Assembly: GCF_000003605.2 (NCBI RefSeq)
Contig: NW_003127628.1
Coordinates: 1 to 25,280 of the forward strand
From: Saccoglossus kowalevskii
Lineage: Eukaryota > Hemichordata > Enteropneusta > Harrimaniidae
Direction of reading: 5' to 3'
DNA length: 25,280 bases
The notes below the pieces were generated by a model. That model saw only the letters and a list, made by a program, of their open reading frames with translations. It ran no database searches and was not told the origin of the DNA. Numbering within the stretch: position 1 is the stretch's first letter; every line of letters starts with the position of its first letter. Below, piece by piece: positions 12,895 to 24,983 of this stretch. Position numbers and translations under genes: made by a program.

Positions 12895-13262
12895 TGTCAC
12901 TGATTAATATTACTGCGTGTCACTGATTACTACCACTGCGTGTCACTGATTACTATCACTGCATGTCACTGATTACTACCACTACGTGTCACTGATTACA
13001 ATCGCTGCGTGTCACTGATTACTATCGCTGCGTGTCACTGATTACTATCACTGCGTGTCACTGATTACTACCACAACGTGTCACTGATTACTACCACAAC
13101 GTGTCACTGATTACTATCACTGCGTGTCACTGATTACTACCACTGCGTGTCACTGATTACTACCACTGCGTGTCACTGAGTACTATCACTGCATGTCACT
13201 GACTACTACCACTGTGTGTCACTGATTACTATTACTGCGTGTCACTGATTACTACCACTGCG
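12895..13262. repeat. 0.59-kb block, copy 3 (shorter match)
   Basis: GATTAATATT at 12,902, GATTACAATCG near 12,994 and ACAACG at 13,073 all lie 2,967 bp after their counterparts in copy 2. Beyond about 13,265 the monomers differ from copy 2, yet the same 2,967-bp offset resumes at the CAATG block (13,435). The copies have thus kept length while parts were replaced. Confidence 0.75.
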
Positions 13263-13434
13263 TGTCACTGATTACTATCACTGCGTGTCACTGATTACTA
13301 TCACTGCGTGTCACTGATTACTACCACTACGTGTCACTGATTACTATCGCTGCGTGTCACTGATTACTACCACTGCGTGTCACTGATTACTACCACTGCG
13401 TGTCACTGATTACTATCACTGCGTGTCACTGATT

Positions 13435-13517
13435 ACAACCACTGCCTGTCAATGATTACTACCACTGCGTGTCAATGATTACTACCAATGCTTGTCACTG
13501 ATTGCTACCAAAGCGTG
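13435..13517. repeat. CAATG/CTTG/CAAAG marker block, copy 4
   Basis: Matches 119-201 as far as I can read, at an offset of 13,316 bp (579 x 23 minus the 1-base deletion near 918). Soon after, near 13,585, GCGTGTCTCTG joins directly to the ACGTG + TGTTT run, so the monomers carrying ATTACAATC, ACCATAACG and ACAACG that follow copy 1 have been lost in register. Confidence 0.85.
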
Positions 13518-13775
13518 TCACTGATTACTACCACTGCATGTCACTGATTACTATCACTGCGTGTCACTGATTACTACCACTGCGTGTCTCTGATTACTAC
13601 CACTACGTGTCACTGTTTACTACCACTGCGTGTCACTGATTACTATCACTACGTGTCACTGTTTACTATTACTGCGTGTCACTGATTACTATTACTGCGT
13701 GTCACTGATTACTACCACTACGTGTCACTGTTTACTACCACTGCGTGTCACTGATTACTATCACTGCGTGTCACT

Positions 13776-14253
13776 GATGACTACCACTGCGTGTCACTGA
13801 TTACTACCACTGCATGTCACTGATTACTACCACTGCATGTCACTGATTACTACCACTGCGTGTCACTGATTACTACCACTGCGTGTCACTGAGTACTATC
13901 ACTGCATGTCACTGATTACTATTACTGCGTGTCACTGATTACTACCACTGCGTGTCACTGATTACTATCGCTGCGTGACACTGATTACTATCGCTGCGTG
14001 TCACTGATTACTATCACTGCGTGTCACTGATTACTACCACTGCGTGTCACTGATTAACATTACTGCGTGTCACTGATTACTACCACTGCGTGTCACTGAT
14101 TACTATCACTGCGTGTCACTGATTACTACCACTACGTGTCACTGATTACTATCGCTGCGTGTCACTGATTACTATCGCTGCGTGTCACTGATTACTATCA
14201 CTGTGTGTCACTGATTACTACCACAACGTGTCACTCATTACTACCACAACGTG
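13776..14253. repeat. higher-order module, form A, copy 3
   Basis: TGATGAC at 13,776 and first ACAACG at 14,223, 447 bp apart. It carries the form-A GCGTGACAC monomer (near 13,975) and ATTAACATTACTG. One expected ACGTG unit before GCGTGACAC reads GCGTG here. Confidence 0.8.
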
Positions 14254-16704
14254 TCACTGATTACTATCACTGCATGTCACTGATTACTACCACTGCGTGT
14301 CACTGATTACTATTACTGCGTGTCACTGATTACTACCACTGCGTGTCACTGATTACTACCACTGCATGTCACTGATTACTATCACTGCGTGTCACTGATT
14401 ACTATCACTGCGTGTCACTGATTACTACCACTACGTGTCACTGATTACTATCGCTGCGTGTCACTGATTACTACCACTGCGTGTCACTGATTACTACCAC
14501 TGCGTGTCACTGATTACTACCACTGCGTGTCACTGAGTACTATCACTGCGTGTCACTGATTACTACCACTGCGTGTCACTGATTACTATCACTGCGTGTC
14601 ACTGATTACTACCACTGCGTGTCACTGATTACTACCACTGCATGTCACTGATTACTATCACTGCGTGTCACTGATTACTACCACTGCGTGACACTGATTA
14701 CTACCACTGCGTGTCACTGATTACTATCACTGTGTGTCACTGATTACTATCACTGCGTGTCACTGATTACTATCACTGCGTGTCACTGATTACTATCACT
14801 GCGTGTCACTGATTACTACCACTGCATGTCACTGATTACTACCACTGCGTGTCACTGATTACTATCACTGCGTGTCACTGTTTACTATCACTGCATGTCA
14901 CTGATTACTACCACTGCATGTCACTGATTACTATCACTGCGTGTCACTGATTACTATCACTGCGTGTCACTGATTACTACCACTACGTGTCACTGATTAC
15001 TATCGCTGCGTGTCACTGATTACTACCACTGCGTGTCACTGATTACTACCACTGCGTGTCACTGATTACTACCACTGCGTGTCACTGAGTACTATCACTG
15101 CGTGTCACTGATTACTACCACTGCGTGTCACTGATTACTATCACTGCGTGTCACTGATTACTACCACTGCGTGTCACTGATTACTACCACTGCATGTCAC
15201 TGATTACTATCACTGCGTGTCACTGATTACTACCACTGCGTGACACTGATTACTACCACTGCGTGTCACTGATTACTATCACTGTGTGTCACTGATTACT
15301 ATCACTGCGTGTCACTGATTACTATCACTGCGTGTCACTGATTACTATCACTGCGTGTCACTGATTACTACCACTGCATGTCACTGATTACTACCACTGC
15401 GTGTCACTGATTACTATCACTGCGTGTCACTGTTTACTATCACTGCATGTCACTGATTACTACCACTGCATGTCACTGATTACTATCACTGCGTGTCACT
15501 GATTACTATCACTGCGTGTCACTGATTACTACCACTACGTGTCACTGATTACTATCGCTGCGTGTCACTGATTACTACCACTACGTGTCACTGATTACTA
15601 CCACTGCATGTCACTGATTACTATCACTGCGTGTCACTGATTACTATCACTGCGTGTCACTGATTAATACCACTGCGTGTCACTGATTACTACCACTGCA
15701 TGTCACTGATTACTATCACTGCGTGTCACTGATTACTATCACTGCGTGTCACTGATTACTATCACTGCGTGTCACTGATTACTATCACTACGTGTCACTG
15801 TTTACTACCACTGCGTGTAACTGATTACTATCACTACGTGTCACTGTTTACTATTACTGCGTGTCACTGATTACTATTACTGCGTGTCACTGATTACTAC
15901 CACTACGTGTCACTGTTTACTACCACTGCGTGTCACTGATTACTATCACTGCGTGTCACTGATGACTACCACTGCGTGTCACTGATTACTACCACTGCAT
16001 GTCACTGATTACTACCACTGCATGTCACTGATTACTACCACTGCATGTCACTGATTACTATCACTGCGTGTCACTGATTACTATTACTGCGTGTCACTGA
16101 TTACTACAACTGCGTGTCACTGATTACTACCACTGCGTGTCACTGAGTACTATCACTGCATGTCACTGATTACTACCACTGCGTGTCACAGATTACTATC
16201 ACTGCGTGTCACTGATTACTACCACTGCGTGTCACTGATTACTACCACTGCATGTCACTGATTACTATTACTGCGTGTCACTGATTACTACCACTGCGTG
16301 TCACTGATTACTATCACTGCGTGTCACTGATTACTATCACTGCGTGTCACTGATTACTATCACTGCGTGTCACTGATTACTACCACTGCGTGTCACTGAT
16401 TACTATTACTGCGTGTCACTGATTACTACCACTGCGTGTCACTGATTACTATCACTGCGTGTCACTGATTACTACCACTGCGTGTCACTGATTACTATCA
16501 CTGCGTGTCACTGATTACTATCACTGCGTGTCACTGATTACTATCACTGCGTGTCACTGATTACTATCACTGCGTGTCACTCATTACTACCACTGCGTGT
16601 CACTGATTACTATCACTGCGTGTCACTGATTACTACCACTGCGTGTCACTGATTACTATCACTGCGTGTCACTGATTACTATCACTGCATGTCACTGATT
16701 ACTA

Positions 16705-16707
16705 CCC
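16705..16707. other. 24-bp monomer (one-base insertion)
   Basis: ACTACCCACTG has one extra C compared with ACTACCACTG. It moves the register of all later monomers by +1, as confirmed by marker positions on either side (14,223 versus 17,674). Confidence 0.9.
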
Positions 16708-17157
16708 ACTGCGTGTCACTGATTACTATCGCTGCGTGTCACTGATTACTACCACTGCGTGTCACTGATTACTACCACTGCGTGTCACTGATTACTACCA
16801 CTGCGTGTCACTGATTACTACCACTGCATGTCACTGATTACTATCACTGCGTGTCACTGATTACTATCACTGCGTGTCACTGATTACTACCACTACGTGT
16901 CACTGATTACTATCGCTGCGTGTCACTGATTACTACCACTGCGTGTCACTGATTACTATCACTGCGTGTCACTGATTACTATCACTACGTGTCACTGTTT
17001 ACTACCACTGCGTGTCACTGATTACTATCACTACGTGTCACTGTTTACTATTAGTGCGTGTCACTGATTACTATTACTGCGTGTCACTGATTACTACCAC
17101 TACGTGTCACTGTTTACTACCACTGCGTGTCACTGATTACTATCACTGCGTGTCACT

Positions 17158-17704
17158 GATGACTACCACTGCGTGTCACTGATTACTACCACTGCATGTC
17201 ACTGATTACTACCACTGCATGTCACTGATTACTACCACTGCGTGTCACTGATTACTACCACTGCGTGTCACTGAGTACTATCACTGCATGTCACTGATTA
17301 CTACCACTGCGTGTCACTGATTACTATTACTGCGTGTCACTGATTACTACCACTGCGTGTCACTGATTACTATCACTGCGTGTCACTGATTACTACCACT
17401 ACGTGTCACTGATTACTATCGCTGCGTGTCACTGATTACTATCGCTGCGTGTCACTGATTACTATCACTGCGTGTCACTGATTACTACCACTGCGTGTCA
17501 CTGATTAATATTACTGCGTGTCACTGATTACTACCACTGCGTGTCACTGATTACTATCACTGCGTGTCACTGATTACTACCACTACGTGTCACTGATTAC
17601 TATCGCTGCGTGTCACTGATTACTATCGCTGCGTGTCACTGATTACTATCACTGCGTGTCACTGATTACTACCACAACGTGTCACTCATTACTACCACAA
17701 CGTG
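17158..17704. repeat. higher-order module, form B, copy 3
   Basis: TGATGAC at 17,158 and first ACAACG at 17,674, 516 bp apart. It has ATTAATATTACTG and the repeated ACGTG/TCGCTG/TCGCTG triplet as in the copy at 3,219. It lies 2,967 bp before the ACAACG marker of the next copy. Confidence 0.85.
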
Positions 17705-20032
17705 TCACTGATTACTATCACTGCGTGTCACTGATTACTACCACTGCGTGTCACTGATTACTACCACTGCGTGTCACTGAGTACTATCACTGCATGTCAC
17801 TGATTACTACCACTGCGTGTCACTGATTACTACCACTGCGTGTCACTGATTACTACCACTGTGTGTCACTGATTACTACCACTGCATGTCACTGATTACT
17901 GTCACTGCGTGTCACTGATTACTATCACTGCGTGTCACTGATTACTACCACTACGTGTCACTGATTACTGTCGCTGCGTGTCACTGATTACTACAACTGC
18001 GTGTCACTGATTACTACCACTGCATGTCACTGATTACTATCACTGCGTGTCACTGATTATTATTACTGTGTGTCACTGAGTACTATCACTGCATGTCACT
18101 GATTACTACCACTGCGTGTCACTGATTACTACCACTGCGTGTCACTGATTACTACCACTGCATGTCACTGATTACTGTCACTGGGTGTCACTGATTACTA
18201 TCACTGCGTGTCACTGATTACTACCACTACGTGTCACTGATTACTATCGCTGCGTGTCACTGATTACTACAACTGCGTGTCACTGATTACTACCACTGCG
18301 TGTCACTGATTACTACCACTGCATGACACTGATTACTACCACTGCGTGTCACTGATTACTATCACTGTGTGTCACTGATTACTATCACTGCGTGTCACTG
18401 ATTACTATCACTGCGTGTCACTGATTACTATCACTGTGTGTCACTGATTACTACCACTGCATGTCACAGATTACTACCACTGCGTGTCACTGATTACTAT
18501 CACTGCGTGTCACTGTTTACTATCACTGCATGTCACTGATTACTACCACTGCATGTCACTGATTACTATCACTGCGTGTCACTGATTACTATCACTGCGT
18601 GTCACTGATTACTACCACTACGTGTCACAGATTACTATCGCTGCGTGTCACTGATTACTACCACTGCGTGTCACTGATTACTACCACTGCATGTCACTGA
18701 TTACTATCACTGCGTGTCACTGATTACTATCACTGCGTGTCACTGATTACTACCACTGCGTGTCACTGATTACTACCACTGCATGTCACTGATTACTATC
18801 ACTGCGTGTCACTGATTACTATCACTGCGTGTCACTGATTACTACCACTACGTATCACTGATTACTATCGCTGCGTGTCACTGATTACTACCACTGCGTG
18901 TCACTGATTACTATTACTGCGTGTCACTGATTACTACAACTGCGTGTCACTGATTACTACCACTGCGTGTCACTGAGTACTATCACTGCATGTCACTGAT
19001 TACTACCACTGCGTGTCACAGATTACTATCACTGCGTGTCACTGATTACTACCACTGCGTGTCACTGATTACTACCACTGCATGTCACTGATTACTATTA
19101 CTGCGTGTCACTGATTACTACCACTGCATGACACTGATTACTACCACTGCGTGTCACTGATTACTATCACTGCGTGTCACTGATTACTATCACTGCGTGT
19201 CACTGATTACTATCACTGCGTGTCACTGATTACTACCACTGCATGTCACTGGTTACTACCACTGCGTGTCACTGATTACTATCACTGCGTGTCACTGTTT
19301 ACTATCACTGCATGTCACTGATTACTACCACTGCATGTCACTGATTACTATCACTGCGTGTCACTGATTACTATCACTGCGTGTCACCGATTACTACCTT
19401 TACGTGTCACTGATTACTATCGCTGCGTATCACTGATTACTACCACTGCGTGTCACTGATTACTATCACTGCGTGTCACTGATTACTATCACTACGTGTC
19501 ACTGTTTACTACCACTGCGTGTCACAGATTACTATCACTACGTGTCACTGTTTACTATTACTGCGTGTCACTGATTACTATTACTGCGTGTCACTGATTA
19601 CTACCACTACGTGTCACTGTTTACTACCACTGCGTGTCACTGATTACTATCACTGCGTGTCACTGATTACTACCACTGCGTGTCACTAATTACTATTACT
19701 GCGTGTCACTGATTACTACCACTGCGTGTCACTGATTACTATCACTACGTGTCACTGATTACTACCACTACGTGTCACTGATTACTATTACTGCGTGTCA
19801 CTGATTACTACCACTGCGTGTCACTGATTACTATCACTGCGTGTCACTGATTACTACCACTACGTGTCACTGATTACTATCGCTGCGTGTCACTGATTAC
19901 TATCACTACGTGTCACTGATTACTATTACTGCGTGTCACTGATTACTATTACTGCGTGTCACTGATTACTACCACTACGTGTCACTGTTTACTACCACTG
20001 CGTGTCACTGATTACTATCACTGCGTGTCACT

Positions 20033-20668
20033 GATGACTACCACTGCGTGTCACTGATTACTACCACTGCATGTCACTGATTACTATCACTGCGTGTCAC
20101 AGATTACTATCACTGCGTGTCACTGATTACTATCACTGCGTGTCACTGATTACTACCACTGCGTGTCACTGATTACTATCACTGCGTGTCACTGATTACT
20201 ACCACTGCGTGTCACTGATTACTATTACTGCGTGTCACTGATTACTACCACTGCGTGTCACTGATTACTATCACTACGTGTCACTGATTACTACCACTAC
20301 GTGTCACTGATTACTATTACTGCGTGTCACTGATTACTACCACTGCGTGTCACTGATTACTATCACTGCGTGTCACTGATTACTACCACTACGTGTCACT
20401 GATTACTATCGCTGCGTGTCACTGATTACTATCGCTGCGTGTCACTGATTACTATCACTGCATGTCACTGATTACTACCACTGCGTGTCACTGATTAATA
20501 TTACTGCGTGTCACTGATTACTACCACTGCGTGTCACTGATTACTACCACTACGTGTCACTGATTACTATCGCTGCGTGTCACTGATTACTATCGCTGCG
20601 TGTCACTGATTACTATCACTGTGTGTCACTGATTACTACCACAACGTGTCACTCATTACTACCACGTG
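20033..20668. repeat. higher-order module, form B', expanded and with a deleted monomer
   Basis: TGATGAC at 20,033 and ACAACG at 20,641 are 608 bp apart, four monomers more than form B. The order between them is also rearranged, with additional ATCACTG units and two ATTACTG units. The second ACAACG of the usual pair is missing because of a 3-base deletion (see 20,661-20,668). Confidence 0.75.
20661..20668. other. 20-bp monomer creating CACGTG
   Basis: ACCACGTGTC stands where sister copies have ACCACAACGTGTC, a 3-base loss that shifts later monomers by -3. The junction makes a palindromic CACGTG (20,663-20,668), an E-box core that I saw nowhere else in the array. Nothing shows that it is used. 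Confidence 0.9.
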
Positions 20669-21848
20669 TCACTGATTACTATCACTGCGTGTCACTGATT
20701 ACTACCACTGCGTGTCACTGAGTACTATCACTGCATGTCACTGATTACTACCACTGCGTGTCACTGATTACTATTACTGCGTGTCACTGATTACTACCAC
20801 TGCATGTCACTGATTACTACCACTGCATGTCACTGATTACTATCACTGCGTGTCACTGATTACTATCACTGCGTGTCACTGATTACTACCACTACGTGTC
20901 ACTGATTACTATCGCTGCGTGTCACTGATTACTACCACTGCGTGTCACTGATTACTACCACTGCGTGTCACTGATTACTATCACTGCATGTCACTGATTA
21001 CTGCCACTGCGTGTCACTGATTACTATCACTACGTGTCACTGATTACTACCACTGCGTGTCACTGATTACTACCACTGCATGTCACTGATTACTATCACT
21101 GCGTGTCACTGATTACTACCACTGCATGACACTGATTACTACCACTGCGTGTCACTGATTACTATCACTGTGTGTCACTGATTACTATCACTGCGTGTCA
21201 CTGATTACTATCACTGCGTGTCACTGATTACTATCACTGTGTGTCACTGATTACTACCACTGCATGTCACAGATTACTACCACTGCGTGTCACTGATTAC
21301 TATCACTGCGTGTCACTGTTTACTATCACTGCATGTCACTGATTACTACCACTGCATGTCACTGATTACTATCACTGCGTGTCACTGATTACTATCACTG
21401 CGTGTCACTGATTACTACCACTACGTGTCACAGATTACTATCGCTGCGTGTCACTGATTACTACCACTGCGTGTCACTGATTACTACCACTGCATGTCAC
21501 TGATTACTATCACTGCGTGTCACTGATTACTATCACTGCGTGTCACTGATTACTACCACTGCGTGTCACTGATTACTATCACTGCATGTCACTGATTACT
21601 ACCACTGCGTATCACTGATTACTATCACTGCGTGTCACTGATTACTACCACTGCGTGTCACTGATTACTACCACTGCATGACACTGATTACTACCACTGC
21701 GTGTCACTGATTACTACCACTGCATGTCACTGATTACTATCACTGCGTGTCACTGATTACTATCACTGCGTGTCACTGATTACTACAACTGCGTGTCACT
21801 GATTACTACCACTGCGTGTCACTGATTACTATCACTGCGTGTCACTGA

Positions 21849-22188
21849 TTATTTTTACTGCGTGTCACTGAGTACTATCACTGCATGTCACTGATTACTA
21901 CCACTGCGTGTCACTGATTACTATCACTGCGTGTCACTGATTACTACCACTGCGTGTCACTGATTACTACCACTGCATGACACTGATTACTACCACTGCG
22001 TGTCACTGATTACTATCACTGTGTGTCACTGATTACTATCACTGCGTGTCACTGATTACTATCACTGCGTGTCACTGATTACTATCACTGTGTGTCACTG
22101 ATTACTACCACTGCATGTCACTGATTACTACCACTGCGTGTCACTGATTACTATCACTGCGTGTCACTGTTTACTATCACTGAATGTC
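21849..22188. repeat. ATTATTTTT to CTGAATG block, copy 2
   Basis: TTATTTTTACTG at 21,849 and GAATGTC at 22,182, 333 bp apart as in the copy at 6,671; the monomer order between them agrees. The offset from copy 1 is 15,178 bp, 660 x 23 minus 2, as the known indels predict. Confidence 0.85.
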
Positions 22189-22457
22189 ACTGATTACTAC
22201 CACTGCATGTCACTGATTACTATCACTGCGTGTCACTGATTACTATCACTGCGTGTCACTGATTACTATCACTGCGTGTCACTGATTACTACCACTGCGT
22301 GTCAGTGATTACTATCACTGCGTGTCACTGATTACTACCACTACGTGTCACTGATTACTATCGCTGCGTGTCACTGATTACTACCACTGCGTGTCACTGA
22401 TTACTACCACTACGTGTCACTGATTACTATCGCTGCGTGTCACTGATTACTACCACT
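21973..22457. repeat. long-range duplicated block, right copy
   Basis: Counterpart of 2,310-2,800, sharing CTGAATGTC, GTCAGTGATT (22,301-22,310) and both ACGTG/TCGCTG pairs. Identity stops where this copy has the TTTT change at 22,459. Confidence 0.85.
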
Positions 22458-22458
22458 G

Positions 22459-22462
22459 TTTT
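22459..22462. other. 24-bp monomer (CGT replaced by TTTT)
   Basis: ACCACTGTTTTGTCACTG replaces ACCACTGCGTGTCACTG, one base longer and losing the CpG. The register shifts by +1 from here to the right edge. Confidence 0.9.
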
Positions 22463-22899
22463 GTCACTGATTACTACCACTGCATGTCACTGATTACTAT
22501 CACTGCGTGTCACTGATTACTATCACTGCGTGTCACTGATTACTACCACTACGTATCACTGATTACTATCGCTGCGTGTCACTGATTACTACCACTGCGT
22601 GTCACTGATTACTACCACTGCATGTCACTGATTACTATCACTGCGTGTCACTGATTACTATTACTGCGTGTCACTGATTACTACCACTGCGTGTCACTGA
22701 TTACTACCACTGCGTGTCACTGAGTACTATCACTGCATGTCACTGATTACTACCACTGCGTGTCACAGATTACTATCACTGCGTGTCACTGATTACTACC
22801 ACTGCATGTCACTGATTACTACCACTGCATGTCACTGATTACTACCACTGCATGTCACTGATTACTATTACTGCGTGTCACTGATTACTACCACTGCAT

Positions 22900-24371
22900 G
22901 CCACTTATTACTACCACTGCGTGTCACTGATTACTATCACTGCGTGTCACTGATTACTATCACTGCGTGTCACTGATTACTATCACTGCGTGTCACTGAT
23001 TACTATCACTGCGTGTCACTGATTACTACCACTGCGTGTCACTGATTACTACCACTGCGTGTCACTGATTACTATCACTGCGTGTCACTGTTTACTATCA
23101 CTGCATGTCACTGATTACTACCACTGCATGTCACTGATTACTATCACTGCGTGTCACTGATTACTATCACTGCGTGTCACTGATTACTACCACTGCGTGT
23201 CACTGATTACTATCACTGTGTGTCACTGATTACTATCACTGCATGTCACTGATTACTATCACTGCGTGTCACTGATTACTATCACTGTGTGTCACTGATT
23301 ACTATCACTGCGTGTCACTGATTACTATCACTGCGTGTCACTGATTACTATCACTGCGTGTCACTGATTACTATCACTGCATGTCACTGATTACTATCAC
23401 TGCGTGTCACTGATTACTATCACTGCGTGTCACCGATTACTACCACTGCATGTCACTGATTACTATCACTGCGTGTCACTGATTATTTTTACTGCGTGTC
23501 ACTGATTACTATCACTGCATGTCACTGATTACTACCACTGCGTGTCACTGATTACTATCACTGCGTGTCACTGATTACTACCACTGCGTGTCACTGATTA
23601 CTACCACTGCATGACACTGATTACTACCACTGCGTGTCACTGATTACTATCACTGTGTGTCACTGATTACTATCACTGCGTGTCACTGATTACTATCACT
23701 GCGTGTCACTGATTACTATCACTGTGTGTCACTGATTACTACCACTGCATGTCACTGATTACTACCACTGCGTGTCACTGATTACTATCACTGCGTGTCA
23801 CTGTTTACTATCACTGAATGTCACTGATTACTACCACTGCATGTCACTGATTACTATCACTGCGTGTCACTGTTTACTATCACTGCGTGTCACTGATTAC
23901 TACCACTACGTGTCACTGATTACTATCGCTGCGTGTCACTGATTACTACCACTGCGTGTCACTGATTACTACCACTGCATGTCACTGATTACTATCACTG
24001 CGTGTCACTGATTACTATCACTGCGTGTCACTGATTACTACCACTACGTATCACTGATTACTATCGCTGCGTGTCACTGATTACTACCACTGCGTGTCAC
24101 TGATTACTACCACTGCATGTCACTGATTACTATCACTGCGTGTCACTGATTACTATTACTGCGTGTCACTGATTACTACCACTGCGTGTCACTGATTACT
24201 ACCACTGCGTGTCACTGAGTACTATCACTGCATGTCACTGATTACTACCACTGCGTGTCACAGATTACTATCACTGCGTGTCACTGATTACTACCACTGC
24301 GTGTCACTGATTACTACCACTGCATGTCACTGATTACTATTACTGCGTGTCACTGATTACTACCACTGCAT
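22900..24371. repeat. 64-monomer (1,472-bp) higher-order unit
   Basis: Bounded by GCCACTTATT (22,900) and GACACTTATT (24,372), the same pair of markers as 6,111 and 7,560 but one monomer longer. It includes the third ATTATTTTT copy, CTGAATGTC (near 23,814) and TACGTATC (24,045-24,052). After 24,372 the order again resembles the sequence after 6,111, including TACTAGCACTG near 24,682. Confidence 0.8.
23483..23822. repeat. ATTATTTTT to CTGAATG block, copy 3
   Basis: TTATTTTTACTG at 23,483 and GAATGTC at 23,816, again 333 bp apart. It lies 1,634 bp after copy 2 (71 x 23 plus the +1 near 22,460). It differs from copies 1 and 2 by ATTACT in place of GAGTACT just after the marker. Confidence 0.85.
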
Positions 24372-24983
24372 GACACTTATTACTACCACTGCGTGTCACT
24401 GATTACTATCACTGCGTGTCACTGATTACTATCACTGCGTGTCACTGATTACTATCACTGCGTGTCACTGATTACTATCACTGCGTGTCACTGATTACTA
24501 CCACTGCGTGTCACTGATTACTACCACTGCGTGTCACTGATTACTATCACTGCGTGTCACTGTTTACTATCACTGCATGTCACTGATTACTACCACTGCA
24601 TGTCACTGATTACTATCACTGCGTGTCACTGATTACTATCACTGCGTGTCACTGATTACTACCACTGCGTGTCACTGATTACTAGCACTGCGTGTCACTG
24701 ATTACTACCACTGCATGTCACTGATTACTATCACTGCGTGTCACTGATTACTATCACTGCGTGTCACTGATTACTACCACTGTGTGTCACTGATTACTAC
24801 CACTGCATGTCACTGATTACTATCACTGCGTGTCACTGATTACTATCGCTGCGTGTCACTGATTACTACCACTGCGTGTCACTGATTACTATCACTGCAT
24901 GTCACTGATTACTATCGCTGCGTGTCACTGATTACTACCACTGCCTGTCACTGATTACTATCACTGCGTGTCACTGAGTACTA

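Noticed and set aside
20663-20668. Functional E-box CACGTG
   Set aside because: It is a single site made by a 3-base deletion inside the array, with no promoter nearby. It is recorded only as a sequence oddity.
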